Source: Mesorhizobium sangaii (GTDB lineage: Bacteria; Pseudomonadota; Alphaproteobacteria; Rhizobiales; Rhizobiaceae). From it: a stretch of 64,000 nt of DNA. How positions within the stretch are numbered: position 1 is the first letter of the stretch; each line of letters begins with the position of its first letter. Of the stretch, positions 1 to 9,256 are shown one piece after another. A model generated the notes under the pieces. The model had not been told where the DNA came from. It ran no database searches and saw only the letters and a program-made list of their open reading frames with translations. The stretch spans positions 434,001 to 498,000 of the forward strand of contig NZ_JACHEF010000004.1 of NCBI RefSeq assembly GCF_014207355.1. Reading direction: 5' to 3'. A program made the position numbers and the translations under genes.

Positions 1-9
1 CGGCATGGG

Positions 10-921
10 CTAATCCTCTTGATCCCTCTGGCTCTCGTAGCCATCAATCATGGCTTGCTCGCGCCGCCAACGGTCCTTGTCGTATTTCTTGGCGCGCCGG
101 TCATATTGTTCCTTAAGCGATGCGATCGCCTCTTCTTCCGTTCGCCCAGCGCTCGGATTCAACCAGAAGCGTGGCACCGCACCTGGGGCGACGAGGGCCG
201 ACCAGAGGTTGGCGTTGCGGTACGTTTGAATGGGTATGGCATCGAACTTTGGGAACGAAGGACTTGAGGGGCACGGGTCAGTTATATCGCTCCCTATCTG
301 ACGTCGTCCGCATTCAAAGCTTCGTAGATTGTCGGAATCATCATCCGTTACCGGCACCTCCATGCTTTCAGTTAAAGGGGCGCCACAGTCGGGACACAGG
401 AATTCCCGCAGTTCGTCGCGCATGTTCTCAAGCTCCGCCTCTATATTGCGAAGTGCCGTCCCGTCCATTCGTGCGATCAAAGCCGCGCGATCTGTACCTG
501 CATAAAGGTCCGGCCGAACTACCTGAAGAATCTGCATCGCGATATCTTTTGGGGAGGAATGTGCGGTGTTAACGGCGAGCTTGTCTGCCAGCGTGGGACT
601 GCGGTTCAAAACGTCATCACGGGTCACATGATGCCAGATAGGGAGAATGACCTTGCGTGCCCCGATCTCCCGTGTGACCAGCCCGGCAAGCTCATACGCC
701 GGCCAAGGCTTCGACAGGAACGCGGGGCTGATGACGACGATGCCATATTCGCTTTGCACCAAGCCTAGATCGATGCTTTGCGAAAGAGAGTCGCCCAACT
801 TCAAGGTGAATTTGTCGTACCAAACTTGAAGCCCCACGCTTCTTAAGGCGATTACTAGCGGTTCAACGAACGCCTCTTTATCTTCCGAGGCATGTGAAAT
901 GAACACATCCCATTGCTTCAT
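10..921 (-). CDS. TIR-domain protein with C-terminal Cys-rich region
   Basis: The first ~130 residues form a TIR domain: it opens with MKQWDVFISHASEDK, has the WxDxxxLxxGDSL stretch typical of bacterial TIR proteins, and carries WPAYEL, where the Glu corresponds to the catalytic residue of TIR NADases. After it come a charged helix (~185-205) and a possible zinc ribbon (CPDCGAP, then FECG and a later CP). The tail is Arg/Lys/Asp-rich. The ATG at 921 is preferred over an in-frame ATG at 1050 because the upstream 43 residues look non-coding. Bacterial TIR proteins often deplete NAD in anti-phage defence; that role here is inference. It lies divergent to a second TIR gene with only 45 bases between the starts. 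Confidence 0.85.
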   Translation of the reverse strand: MKQWDVFISHASEDKEAFVEPLVIALRSVGLQVWYDKFTLKLGDSLSQSIDLGLVQSEYGIVVISPAFLSKPWPAYELAGLVTREIGARKVILPIWHHVTRDDVLNRSPTLADKLAVNTAHSSPKDIAMQILQVVRPDLYAGTDRAALIARMDGTALRNIEAELENMRDELREFLCPDCGAPLTESMEVPVTDDDSDNLRSFECGRRQIGSDITDPCPSSPSFPKFDAIPIQTYRNANLWSALVAPGAVPRFWLNPSAGRTEEEAIASLKEQYDRRAKKYDKDRWRREQAMIDGYESQRDQED

Positions 922-966
922 TTGACGAACCAATCGTGTAAGAGTGCCAAAGGGACGGGGGCCGAC

Positions 967-1925
967 ATGTCTAAAATATATGTCTCTTACACTACGCCGG
1001 ATGATGAGTTTGCCCAAGGGCTGATGATGGCGCTTCGTGCCGAAGGTCATCAGATAACGGTTGAAGGAACGAAGCTTACTGCCGGCATCAACTGGAGAGC
1101 CGAACTCAACGAAGGACTAAAGGCCGCCGAGGTGTTCATCATCCTCATTTCGCGGAGCACGATGCACTCACAATACCCGATGATGGAGCTAGGCACCGCC
1201 CGCGCTTACGCTGAAACGTCGGGCAAAATGCTGATTCTCCCAATCGTCCTGGGCGACCTAGCGCTTCCGACGATTGTTCAGGACATACAGGTCATTTTCG
1301 CTCGCGAGCAAGAGCCGCAGCAATTGCTGCCACAAATCGAGCAGGCCATCTCGGCGTTCGAGGGCCGGAGAGCCGCGCAAGAAGTCGAATTGAAGGAAAT
1401 TCAGCAGGCCGTTCAGGTCAACTTGGCGGACTTTGTTGATGATGCCATCAAAACGCAACAGGACTACGAGAAGACGCACAAGAACTCCGCCCAAAACTGG
1501 TATTTGATAGGATATGGAAGCCTGGTCCTTGGACTGGCGACGACTGCCTACCTAGCGTACTCAGTTATCAATACGCAAACCGCCTCGCCGGACTATCCAC
1601 GTGCGATCTCCGTCTCTCTACTCAACGTCATCGCAATCGCCATTCTAGCGGCGCTAGCTAGATATGCCTATTCGCTCGGCAAATCGTATATGAGCGAATC
1701 CCTTAAGTCGTCAGACCGGATTCATGCGATTCAATTCGGGCGGTTCTTCTTGCGTGCTTATGGGAACAAGGCCACCACCGTCGAAATCCGAGAAAAGTGT
1801 TCCAGCACTGGAATATCGATCGGACATCCACCTTTTCCTCACTGGACTCTTCACAGATTGACCCGCAGATCGTGAATATGGTCGTGCAGATCGTGGCCGC
1901 TATAAGGGGGAAGAAGGACAGCTAG
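967..1925 (+). pseudogene. TIR-domain protein with two membrane helices, frameshifted near its 3' end
   Basis: The start at 967 (MSKIYVSYTTPDD) follows AGGGACGGGGG. Residues ~1-130 are a TIR domain with the Glu in YPMMELGTA. A linker helix follows, then two hydrophobic segments (YLIGYGSLVLGLATTAYLAY and LLNVIAIAILAALARYAY), so the TIR domain should sit on the cytoplasmic face of the membrane. The reading frame continues to 1875, but the last ~25 residues look wrong. Shifting frame at the AAAA run near 1795 restores a sensible end (VFQHWNIDRTSTF, then SSQIDPQIV) closing at TAG 1925. One missing A explains the break. Partner of the divergent TIR gene. Confidence 0.75.
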
Positions 1926-2003
1926 TGCTGCCTTAATCCTTGCCAGCCAATTCCGGTCGGCCCTATAATCCAAGGGACTAAACAGGGACGCTCGAAAAGC
2001 AAT

Positions 2004-2525
2004 TTGGTCGCTGTAGCCGACACTGCGCCGCGAGGGCGCCCAACGGACTATTTCCCTGAGCTGGCCGACGCCATCTGCGTAGAAATCATAAAAGGGGCTT
2101 CCGTGCGCAAGATTGGCGCCATCGAGGAGATGCCTTGCGAAGATACAGTCTACACCTGGCTGTCGAAATACCCTGAATTTTCCGAGAAGGGCTGTCCAGC
2201 ACCGGACCCATAAGTACATGGATGAGTGCATGGATCTCGCCAACATGATGCCGGACGGGATCATGTTCATCGCCGGCAACGGCAACCTCTACACCCGCGA
2301 CGAGGTCTTAACCCTGACCGAGCGGGAACGCGCTGAAGCTGGCCTTTTGCCCATCGGCTTCTCGAACGAGTTGATTGCCAAGCGGAAGCTGCAGATTGAG
2401 ACGCGCATGAAGGCTGCCCCGCATACATCCGCGGACGCATGGGGATAAGACCACGCTGGGAGGTGGGGTTCCAGTCCGGCTTCGTCGATGGCGTGTTCAC
2501 CCAGGTCATCATTTACGGCAACTGA
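2004..2525 (+). pseudogene. Phage terminase small subunit, decayed
   Basis: From a TTG at 2004 the sequence reads RGRPTDYFPELADAICVEI, then a helix-turn-helix (ASVRKIGAIEEM) and TVYTWLSKYPEFSEK, typical of DNA-packaging terminase small subunits. A slip near 2190 (GGG) moves the frame to HRTHKYMDECMDLANMMPDG, and further slips at ~2430-2455 are needed to reach WGDKTT and the end VFTQVIIYGN at TGA 2525. At least three frame changes make it non-functional as given. It shows that a prophage or satellite once occupied this site. No large subunit follows. Confidence 0.6.
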
Positions 2526-2704
2526 TGCGGCTCATACCCGCCACCCTCGACATGCTGGCCTTCACCGGTCTGCTGGAGAACAGAGAGGCACAAGAGTTCC
2601 TGACACTGTGGGGCGGTGGTTCATACGCGGTGCTGGATGACGGTAAAACCGACTTGTGTGATAGTAGTCCGCCTCCAGCAACTTGCTGCGCCTTGGGGAG
2701 CTAA
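2525..2704 (+). CDS. Hypothetical 59-residue protein
   Basis: The ATG overlaps the terminase-remnant stop (TGATG) and its own stop overlaps the next start (TAATG), a sign of translational coupling. The product begins MRLIPATLDMLAFTGLLENRE and has a short acidic C-terminal half. No family was recognised. It may equally be a remnant of the phage segment. Confidence 0.35.
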   Translation: MRLIPATLDMLAFTGLLENREAQEFLTLWGGGSYAVLDDGKTDLCDSSPPPATCCALGS

Positions 2705-3153
2705 TGCCAAACCGACAAATATCGAGCATGACTGAAAGACTTCCGTATTCACTGCGGGAGGGCGTCAATGGCTACGTCGATGCCGTTGCTGCGGTCGTTC
2801 CTGATATTGCGAGAGACGCCCGCGTCGAAATCAGCGGCGACAGACTTGACCAATTTCTGCTCATCGTCGCCATCCGTAGGATCTGGTCGAACGTAAACAG
2901 CCAATACTGGATCATGAATGACTGCATCAGCGTGGCAACGCGCACACCTGATGGTTTAGACGGGGCTCCCCAAACGCCTGGATTCCGTATAGGTCGAGAT
3001 GAAATAAGCCAGGACTCCTCGGCATTTGTGGAGGGGAGGAACCTCCGTCAGGAACTCTACAAGCTCATCGCTCAGCTCGATATCGCCGACCTCGTTGCGG
3101 AAACCACCAGTTTGAGTGATGTGGCGGCTAGAATGTTTGCGAGGCAAGATTGA
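2704..3153 (+). CDS. Hypothetical 149-residue protein, first gene of an overlapping pair
   Basis: The start at 2704 is chosen because GGGGAG lies three bases upstream and the ATG overlaps the previous stop. The product is mostly helical (SLREGVNGYVDAVAAVV, LDQFLLIVAIRRIWSNVNSQ, ELYKLIAQLDIADLVAE), soluble and without a signal peptide. No family was recognised. Its stop overlaps the TTG start of the next gene, so the two are probably made together. Its position directly before a putative nuclease suggests a regulator, antitoxin or accessory subunit; that is inference. Confidence 0.55.
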   Translation: MPNRQISSMTERLPYSLREGVNGYVDAVAAVVPDIARDARVEISGDRLDQFLLIVAIRRIWSNVNSQYWIMNDCISVATRTPDGLDGAPQTPGFRIGRDEISQDSSAFVEGRNLRQELYKLIAQLDIADLVAETTSLSDVAARMFARQD

Positions 3154-3859
3154 ACGTCTCACAGATCGAGAAAGAGCTTAAAGCCTTCATCAACAAGCAT
3201 TCGGTTCAATTCCAGCACCTGGCTGTCAGGGAGACGGCGCTTCTTGAGCTGGGCGTCCTTACCATGGCGACCGAGCATTACCGGTTGGCTGGGTACACCG
3301 TCACGGTTGAGAACGCTATCAACGGACTGTTCGCCGCCAAGCTGTCGTCTCGCGGTTATCCGTACAATTTCTCATGGTTCAGGTGCGTAAAGGGTGCCGA
3401 GCTATACGAGATACACTCCAACCTGTCGGTAATGGGTGGCCATAAAGATGAGGCGGTCTACGTCGTCGACGTGGCCGTCGTTACAGGCGACGACCAGGTG
3501 CCGAAATCCAAACCGAAGCAAAAATGGGTAGCGCTTGATAACAAGGCACTGGCGACGTTCGCGGAAGTCAAGAAGCTTGTCGTGTACCCGATGCTGCTCG
3601 CCCAGTCATCGGGATTGTGCACGAAATCTCTCCTGCAAGGCTGAAAAAGCTGAAGGCCGGCCTGCCCCCTGACGACCACTGCCCGCCCTCGCTGATAACA
3701 CTGGGATATCTGACCGCGACCTCAAGTAAGGCGCTAAAGGGCTTCGCAAAGCGGAAATTCAGGGTCTGCATCGTCCATAACTTCGATATGTACCTCTCGC
3801 AGATGAGAAGAGGCGAGGCGAAGAAATCGCCCTTCATTATGTTGCAGAGCATCATCTAA
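3150..3859 (+). pseudogene. Putative PD-(D/E)XK nuclease-like protein, one frameshift
   Basis: It starts with TTG at 3150, overlapping the preceding TGA. The first frame (to 3644) contains EAVYVVDVAVV followed ~35 residues later by ALATFAEVKKLVVYP. An Asp on a hydrophobic strand followed by a strand with ExK is the signature of PD-(D/E)XK nucleases, though no catalysis is proven. Near 3600 the frame slips; the continuation PVIGIVHEISPARLKKL runs to 3859. Joined, the protein is about 236 residues. A terminator-like hairpin follows at once. Its closest relatives were not recognised. Confidence 0.5.
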
Positions 3860-3862
3860 CAA

Positions 3863-3882
3863 AACCCGCTTCAAGGCGGGTT
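3863..3882 (+). terminator. Rho-independent-type hairpin after the putative nuclease gene
   Basis: The arms AACCCGC and GCGGGTT are separated by six bases and begin four bases after the gene's TAA. The T-run is short, so efficiency is uncertain. Confidence 0.5.
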
Positions 3883-4056
3883 CGTGGCAGGTCGGGCGTG
3901 AGGAGGAACGGTCGCGCGGGGGCACATCGCGCTCTGCCATCTGCCTCCGTTTTTTGGACACGGTGAGCTGGTCCATAAGCCACCGACGCGCACTCCATGA
4001 AGACCGTTGCGCCGTTGGGCTATTCCTTGCCAGTGGCATGAGGGGGACACCAAAAC

Positions 4057-4087
4057 AATGCCGCATCCCAAAGGACGCGGCATTTTT
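4057..4087. terminator. Bidirectional-looking hairpin with T-run
   Basis: The arms AATGCCGC and GCGGCATT flank a 12-base loop and are followed by further T residues on the plus strand and preceded by an A-run. No gene is recognised immediately on either side (3883-4487). It may be the terminator of a gene lost when the IS91-type element arrived. Confidence 0.55.
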
Positions 4088-4487
4088 CGTGGCCCCGGTC
4101 TCACTGTAAAAGTCCCATTTCACACTCTCGGACAATTCGAAGCAATTCTGGCGTCTGCTTCTGCACAACAGTCCGCAATGACCGACATGGTGAAGGGTTT
4201 CGGGTGCCGGCAGGCGTACGAAAGCCTCTCATGCAGGAACCCGCGGGCCACGATCCGGGACTATGGGGATTTCGATCTGCGGCTGATGTCGTCGAAGGCT
4301 GGGGCTTTGCCCGAATGCACCGGATTGGGAGCTGTCAGGCCACTTCGTTGCACCTCGGCGTGAGACAGTCGGCCCGTCACTCGACCGGGTGCGATCGTGG
4401 CGGTGCCGATCATCGCGAACAACGCGGACAGGCCCGTTGCCGGAGGCGCAACGCCTGCAGCTGATGTCTGGACCATGCCATGCCGGG

Positions 4488-5676
4488 TCATGGGGCGTTC
4501 TCCCGGTTCGGTGCCGTCGCGTGCGGCGGTCCGCGGGGCTGCCTCCAGCGTTCGAACGTCTCGATGACGATCATGCGTCCGCCGCAGCAGGGGCATGGCA
4601 GGCGGAAGCCGTTCGGTTCTTCGGAGTCGCCGGGGTCGGGTGGCGCGGCGACGTCCAGGAGTTCGCGCGCCAGCGCGAGGCTGGCCTTGCGGGCGGAGCC
4701 GGCGAGCAGGCCGTAGTGCCGGATGCGATGGAAGCCACGCGGCAGGACATGGAGCAGGAAGCGGCGGATGAACTCGCCGGTCGCGAGTGACCTGCTGCCG
4801 GTCGGCGTCATCGCGACGGTAGTCCTTATAGCGGAAGGTGACGCCGCTCGCGTTGAAGGCGAACAGACGACGGTTCGAGATCGCGACCCGGTGGGTGTAG
4901 CGCGACAGGTAGGCGAGCCCTGCCTCCGGTCCGGCGAACGGCGCCTTGGCGTAGACCACCCAGCGCTTCTTCCGGACGGGAGCAAGGTGGCGCAGGAATG
5001 CCCGCCGCTCGGCGAGACGAGCAAGGGCGCCGAAGAAGCCGAGCCGGCCGGCATCGTGCAGAGCGACCAGCCGGGCGAGGGACAGCCGGCGGAACAGCTT
5101 GCCGAGCACTCGAACCGGAAGAAGGAAGGCCGGCCGGGACGAGATCCAGCGGCTCCTGTCCGGCGAGATGCCGCCGCCCGCCACGATCATGTGCACGTGC
5201 GGATGGTGGGTCATCGCCGAGCCCCAGGTGTGGAGGACCGCGGTGATGCCGATCCTGGCTCCGAGGTGCTTGCGATCCGCCGCGATGGTCAGCATCGTCT
5301 CCGACGCCGCCTTGAACAGCAAGTCGTAGACGAGCGCCTTGTTCTGGAACGCGATGTCGGCGACCTCGGCGGGCAACGTGAACACGACGTGGAAGTAGCC
5401 GAGCGGCAGGAGGTCGGCCTCGCGCTCGGCAAGCCAAGTCCGCGCCGCCGCACCCTGGCACTTCGGACAGTGCCGGTTGCGGCAGGAGTTGTAGGCGATC
5501 CGCCACTGGCCGCAGTCCTCGCAGGCCTCGACGTGACCGCCAAGGGCTGCGGTGCGGCAATGCTCGATCGCCGACATGACCTTGAGTTGGGCGAGGCTCA
5601 TGTGACCTGCATGGGCGGCCCGGTAGGCAGGCCCTGCTGCGCGGAAGATGTCGGCGACCTCGATCGAGGCGCGCAC
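4488..5676 (-). pseudogene. IS91-family Y2 transposase, frameshifted
   Basis: The N-terminal half has the zinc-finger order of the family (EHCRTAALGGHVEACEDCG, then CRNRHCPKCQG) followed by the HUH motif region (MTHHPHVHMIVAGGG). These proteins nick DNA and move it by rolling-circle replication. Residue order is intact to about 4800, where the frame slips; the continuation EFIRRFLLHVLPRGFHRIRHY and a C-terminal CPCCGG lie in another minus-strand frame ending at 4488. The first frame runs on to 4261 with nonsense. The gene follows the recombinase by three bases. Confidence 0.8.
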
Positions 5677-5679
5677 GGC

Positions 5680-6366
5680 TCAGCCAGGCGGCGTCTTGCC
5701 CTCCATCAGTGCCATCAGCCGGTCGAGCGGCCCTGCGACCGCATGGATCGTCCGCGTCGAGACCTTGGTGTAGAGCGCGGTCGTATCGAGCTTGCTGTGG
5801 CCAAGCAGCACCTGGATGACGCGGATGTCGACATCCTGTTCGAGCAGGTGGGTGGCGAAGCTGTGGCGCAGCGTGTGCGGGCTGACGCGTTTGCGGATGC
5901 CGGCGACTTCGGCTGCCTCCTGGACCGCGCGGTGCAATTGCCGCGACGAGCCCGCGCCATAGGCGACGCCGAGTGCGGCCTTGTACTTGATGCCTGGTGC
6001 GGCTTCGAGCAGCCGCGCCGCTTCCTCCACGCTCAGCACGTCGGGCAGCTTGCGCTGATACCTCATGATTACCAGCGCACGCGCCAGATCTCGCCGCTTC
6101 AGCGTCACGAGGAACAGGAACCGCAATGCTGAGACCGCGCCATTGATCGTCGCTGGGCCGACGCTGCTCTCATGCTGATGCAGCTGGAATCGACGGATGT
6201 CCTCAGCCGTCGCAGTGTCGGGCGAGCGGCCAAGGAACACAGCGAAGCGCCGGACGTGACGAACGTAGTCCTGCTGGGTATGGGAGCCCAGGCCACGCAT
6301 GAGCATGTCGTGCTGCATGCGCTGGCGAAGCGGAGAGATTGGTGCATCGGTCGACAGGGTAGCCAT
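5680..6366 (-). pseudogene. IS91-associated tyrosine recombinase with internal in-frame deletion
   Basis: It starts with ATG 6366 behind GAGAGGAA. The N-terminal SAM-like core-binding domain is complete (QQDYVRHVRRFAVFLGRS). The catalytic domain has HTLRHSFATHLL, LGHSKLDTTALY and the nucleophile Tyr. Between VAYGAG and SRQLHRAVQ, however, about 80 residues are missing relative to usual ~300-residue members: this stretch should hold the first catalytic Arg (GLRVAE box) and the Lys. The frame is kept, so a shortened protein could be made but should not cut DNA. Confidence 0.75.
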
Positions 6367-6536
6367 GGCGAGTTCCTCTCGTTGAAGGGAACTCCATGGT
6401 CAGATCGACGCCTCTACCCGCTCAAGTCAAATGCCTGTCGCGCCATCTCAGGTCGAGGCGACCCTCCCGCGAAGCGGGTTCGTGCATGAGGCGCATACCA
6501 GACATTCATTACCTGACCATCCGCGCGCCGGTCACA

Positions 6537-6930
6537 TCAACCCTTCAACATCGTCGATCGGAGAACGGCTTGCATATGCTCTGCGAGGTCGAGTTCGCCG
6601 CGCGCCTCGATCTCTAAAAGATATCGCGCCTTGGCCAAGCGATCGCCTTCCCTAACGGCAGGATAGCCGCAGATGGCGAGCAGCGCCCTCTCCTCTTCCC
6701 GGCTGGCTCTAGCGGGGTCGCCGCTGCCACCGCCTATCTCGTGCAAGGCTTTGCCGAACTCAGTATAGGCTGTCTTGTGGGCCTCAATCAGCGCTCGCAG
6801 ATAATTGGACGGCTCTGAGTCTCGGCTCGACGGCTCTGCGCCGAGCGCCGTTGCCGTAACCGACGACTGCGCTGCCCGAGTGGAGGAGCAGGGCGCGGCG
6901 GTTGATCCTAGACGTGACAAACTCTCCCAT
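6537..6930 (-). pseudogene. Tat-signal hypothetical protein, frameshifted
   Basis: From ATG 6930 the product opens MGEFVTSRINRRALLLHSG, a plausible twin-arginine signal. Near 6865 the frame changes to TATALGAEPSS and then a clearly protein-like helical part (YLRALIEAHKTAYTEFGKAL, RYLLEIEARGELDLAEHM) to the stop at 6537. Small Tat-exported helical proteins of this kind are common in Mesorhizobium; the function is unknown. The longer open frame running to 7298 is Arg/Ser-rich and probably not the true N-terminus. Confidence 0.5.
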
Positions 6931-7980
6931 TTGCGTTGATGGCGATCAGGCCAGTGACGTAAGCCACTAGACGGTAACACGATGGTTTGCGCATTCGTGT
7001 CAGGATGAACAGACCCAAGCAGTCGAGAGCCTGTGTGGCTCGGCGATACACATCGCCTGCATCTCCGACAGGATGCCGCGCCCGACCGCCCTACCGAAAC
7101 TTCGACTTGGGCGCCGGCTTGTCGCGACCGGGCGCTTCCATTGGAGCCGTGAGCCTGTGCATCGCCGTGCGGAGGATGGCGCCAGCCGACAAGCCTGCGC
7201 TCGGCCGCCATCCTAAGGCCGACGCTGGCGAGGTTCGCCCTATAGGCCGAGGTGAAGCCTCCTCTGCTGCAGCGAGCCGTTCGCCGATCGCGGGCCACCT
7301 CAGGCTAGGTCGGCGAGGTTCTAACGTCGTCTATTCAACAGCTCTTTATCTACCGACGAGCGGCTACCTCAAGAACAGTCTTTGACCACGCCCTCCCTTT
7401 CGGCTCAGCCCCCACAAAGGCCAGCCGGGCGGCCACACATCGCACTAAGCTACTGACGAAGAAAGAAAATCGACAATTGTGGGAGGTGCAAGGAGAACCC
7501 GCACCTCGCGAAAACTGGGAATAACCTATTGGAATAACACGACCGCCACAGCCCGCACCTCGCGGCCTTTTATCTCGCCGTCTTAATCGGTCGTATTTTT
7601 CGCGACTTTCTATCCATCGTCGTTCCTCTTCCAAACTACGATAATACACCATTCTATGCTCTAGACCACGATCCCGTACTCTTGCGTTGAGTTCCGATGC
7701 GCCGTGCAGTCTTCCGCGCTCTGCGACGGCGTAGCAGCGCTGCTTATTTGCAGCACGGGAACCGTCGTGGCGCACTTTTCCATCAGGCTGACGGAGCATC
7801 ATCACAGGCAATCCGGCGCGGTCCGGCCGTCTCGCGATCGGCGCGGCCGCAGGCAAGATAACGTGCGTTCCGTCGTTCCTGGTCTGCATCGGTCCTCATC
7901 CGTCGGAGCGGATCTCTCTTGTGTCAGGTGGCACCCGTCAGCGTGCCGGCGCCATGCGTTTCAACTGTCGGTCCTCTTGT
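6931..7980. other. Stretch without a recognisable gene
   Basis: Open frames here (for example 7350-7889 minus) have Arg-rich, low-complexity translations and no recognised domain. A short motif GCGAGGTGCGGG occurs twice (about 7493-7507 and 7552-7566, same orientation on the minus strand). The stretch is probably degraded DNA between mobile elements. Confidence 0.4.
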
Positions 7981-8720
7981 TCATCGATGCGCTCCGAGCA
8001 GCTTGCGGGCCTTGTCATGGGCACGCCGGCCGGCATCCGCCTGGCTTGCCGCCGGATCGCCGACATAGAACGTTCCGTCGGTCCAGATCGCGTGCATGAT
8101 CACCGCCAGCTTGCGCGCCACGGCGACACAGGCCTTGCGGTGGCAGGAGCGTTTGGCGATCGCTTGGCCCCAGTTCTTGACCTTGTCCCTGCCCTTGAAG
8201 CGCGTCATCAACCCCGACGCCGCCTCGTAAAGCGAGCGTCGCACGTCCGCGTCGCCGGCCTTCGTATGCGACCCTGAACGTCGATCGAGGCCCGACTGCC
8301 AGCGCCGCGAGGTCAGTCCGAAGTAGGCCGCGACGTCGCGTGAGCGGCGGAAGCGCGACGGATCGTCAATGGCCGTCATGAACGAAAGTGCTGTGACGGG
8401 GCCGACGCCGGGGATGGCCATGAAGCGTCGACACAGTTCGCTGCGTGCCACCATTTTGACGACCAGATCATGCAGCCGGCAATACTGCCTCCACAGCGCT
8501 GCGCGCGCCGACAGCATGGCGTCCATCAGCTCGGAGGAAAGTGGATCCTCCGCCACCGCGGTGCGCACAGCCTGCTCGAAAGCCCCTCGCCCGACCTTGC
8601 CCAGTCGGATGCCGAATGCCTTCAGCGAATGGCGAATGGCGTTCTCGAGATCGAGGAACTTGGCTTTCAGATTGCGCCGGTGCGTCAGCAGAAGCTTCGT
8701 CCGGTAGCAGCTTTCCGACT
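7981..8720 (-). pseudogene. IS110-family transposase, N-terminal DEDD domain missing
   Basis: The C-terminal two thirds of an IS110 transposase are clear: LLTHRRNLKAKFLDLENAIRHSLK, then the IPGVGPVTALSFMTAIDDPSRF helix-hairpin-helix region and YFGLTSRRWQSG, with the serine-containing C-terminal domain. The N-terminal RuvC-like DEDD domain is absent. The frame runs a little past the homology into unrelated codons up to 8775. At the break (~8720) the sequence turns into the tail of a resolvase gene on the other strand. It cannot transpose by itself. Confidence 0.75.
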
Positions 8721-8778
8721 TGATAATGGGCACTGGCAGGTGTCGAACGTTCGCAACATCTTGGCGCGTCAGCAATAG
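8720..8778 (+). pseudogene. Resolvase C-terminal fragment
   Basis: Only the last ~17 codons remain, reading GHWQVSNVRNILARQQ then TAG. They match in order the end of the complete resolvase at 62358-63032 (GRWQVPNVRNLLARTSA). The shared ATAGGCGGGAA a little downstream of both stops shows that flanking DNA is related too. Confidence 0.6.
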
Positions 8779-8814
8779 CAGCCGGTTTTGTCGAAACTGC
8801 TTTTATAGGCGGGA

Positions 8815-8888
8815 ACTACCGATCTCGAGGTTTATTGGTTGTAGGCGCCAGACTACCGAACTCGAGGTTTATTGGTTGTAGGCGCCAG
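8815..8888. repeat. 37-bp direct tandem repeat, two copies
   Basis: 8815-8851 and 8852-8888 are identical except for one base (GATCTCGAGG against GAACTCGAGG). On the minus strand each copy encodes the end of the response regulator (NKPRVR or NKPRDR, then TAG), so the repeat is a duplication of that gene's 3' end. Confidence 0.9.
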
Positions 8889-9226
8889 CAGCGCCTTTAT
8901 AGCGTCGGCCAAATCGGAATGCCCGACCGGCTTGACCATAAGCACTCCCTTCCGGAAAACCTGGTCACGGCCTTCGATGCCGGCTCCGGTGTGAACGATG
9001 AACGGGATATTTTTTGTCACCAGCTTTTTCGCCAGGGCGTGCACACCCCATTTTTCAGCTGGACGTCTAGAATTGCCACGTCGGGCGTCTCAGCGGACAG
9101 CCATTGAATTGCGACATCGCAGTCTGTGGTCAGCATTACCTCGAAGCCTTCGTCCCAAAGGAAAGCCTCGATATCCATGCCGATAATGATCTCATCTTCG
9201 AGCACCAACACCTTTGGCTTTTTCAC
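8853..9226 (-). pseudogene. Single-domain response regulator (CheY-like), frameshifted
   Basis: The GTG at 9226 follows GAGGAAG. The receiver domain shows the acidic pair (VLEDE), the phosphorylated Asp in AILDVQL, the Thr in FIVHTGA and the Lys in MVKP, all in order. No output domain follows; stand-alone receivers of this type are frequent in rhizobia. A one-base slip in GGGG near 9045 separates QLKNG from ALAKKLVTKNIPF. No histidine kinase lies nearby. The 3' end lies inside the 37-bp tandem repeat. Confidence 0.75.
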
Positions 9227-9256
9227 GCGTTCTTCCTCTCGCCCGCAGAGGAGCAC

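Larger units (their letters stand above)
4488..6394 (-). mobile_element. IS91-type element (Y2 transposase plus tyrosine recombinase)
   Basis: A tyrosine recombinase gene and a Y2 transposase gene lie in tandem on the minus strand, the arrangement of rolling-circle IS91 elements that carry a XerD-like gene. An imperfect hairpin (GAGTTCC, then GGAACTC) lies at about 6370-6393 just upstream of the first gene, in the position where an origin-type end might be. Exact ends were not determined. Both genes are damaged, so the element is probably dead. Confidence 0.7.

Noticed and set aside
4723..6132. 469-residue plus-strand open frame
   Set aside because: It is antisense to the IS91 transposase and recombinase, whose motifs are unmistakable; the translation is Arg/Gly/Val-rich with no domain.
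7350..7889. 179-residue minus-strand open frame
   Set aside because: No recognised domain, Arg-rich composition and no clear RBS; kept only as part of an unassigned stretch.
8815..8888. Possible CRISPR from 37-bp repeats
   Set aside because: Two directly abutting copies without spacers, encoding a gene end; no cas genes.
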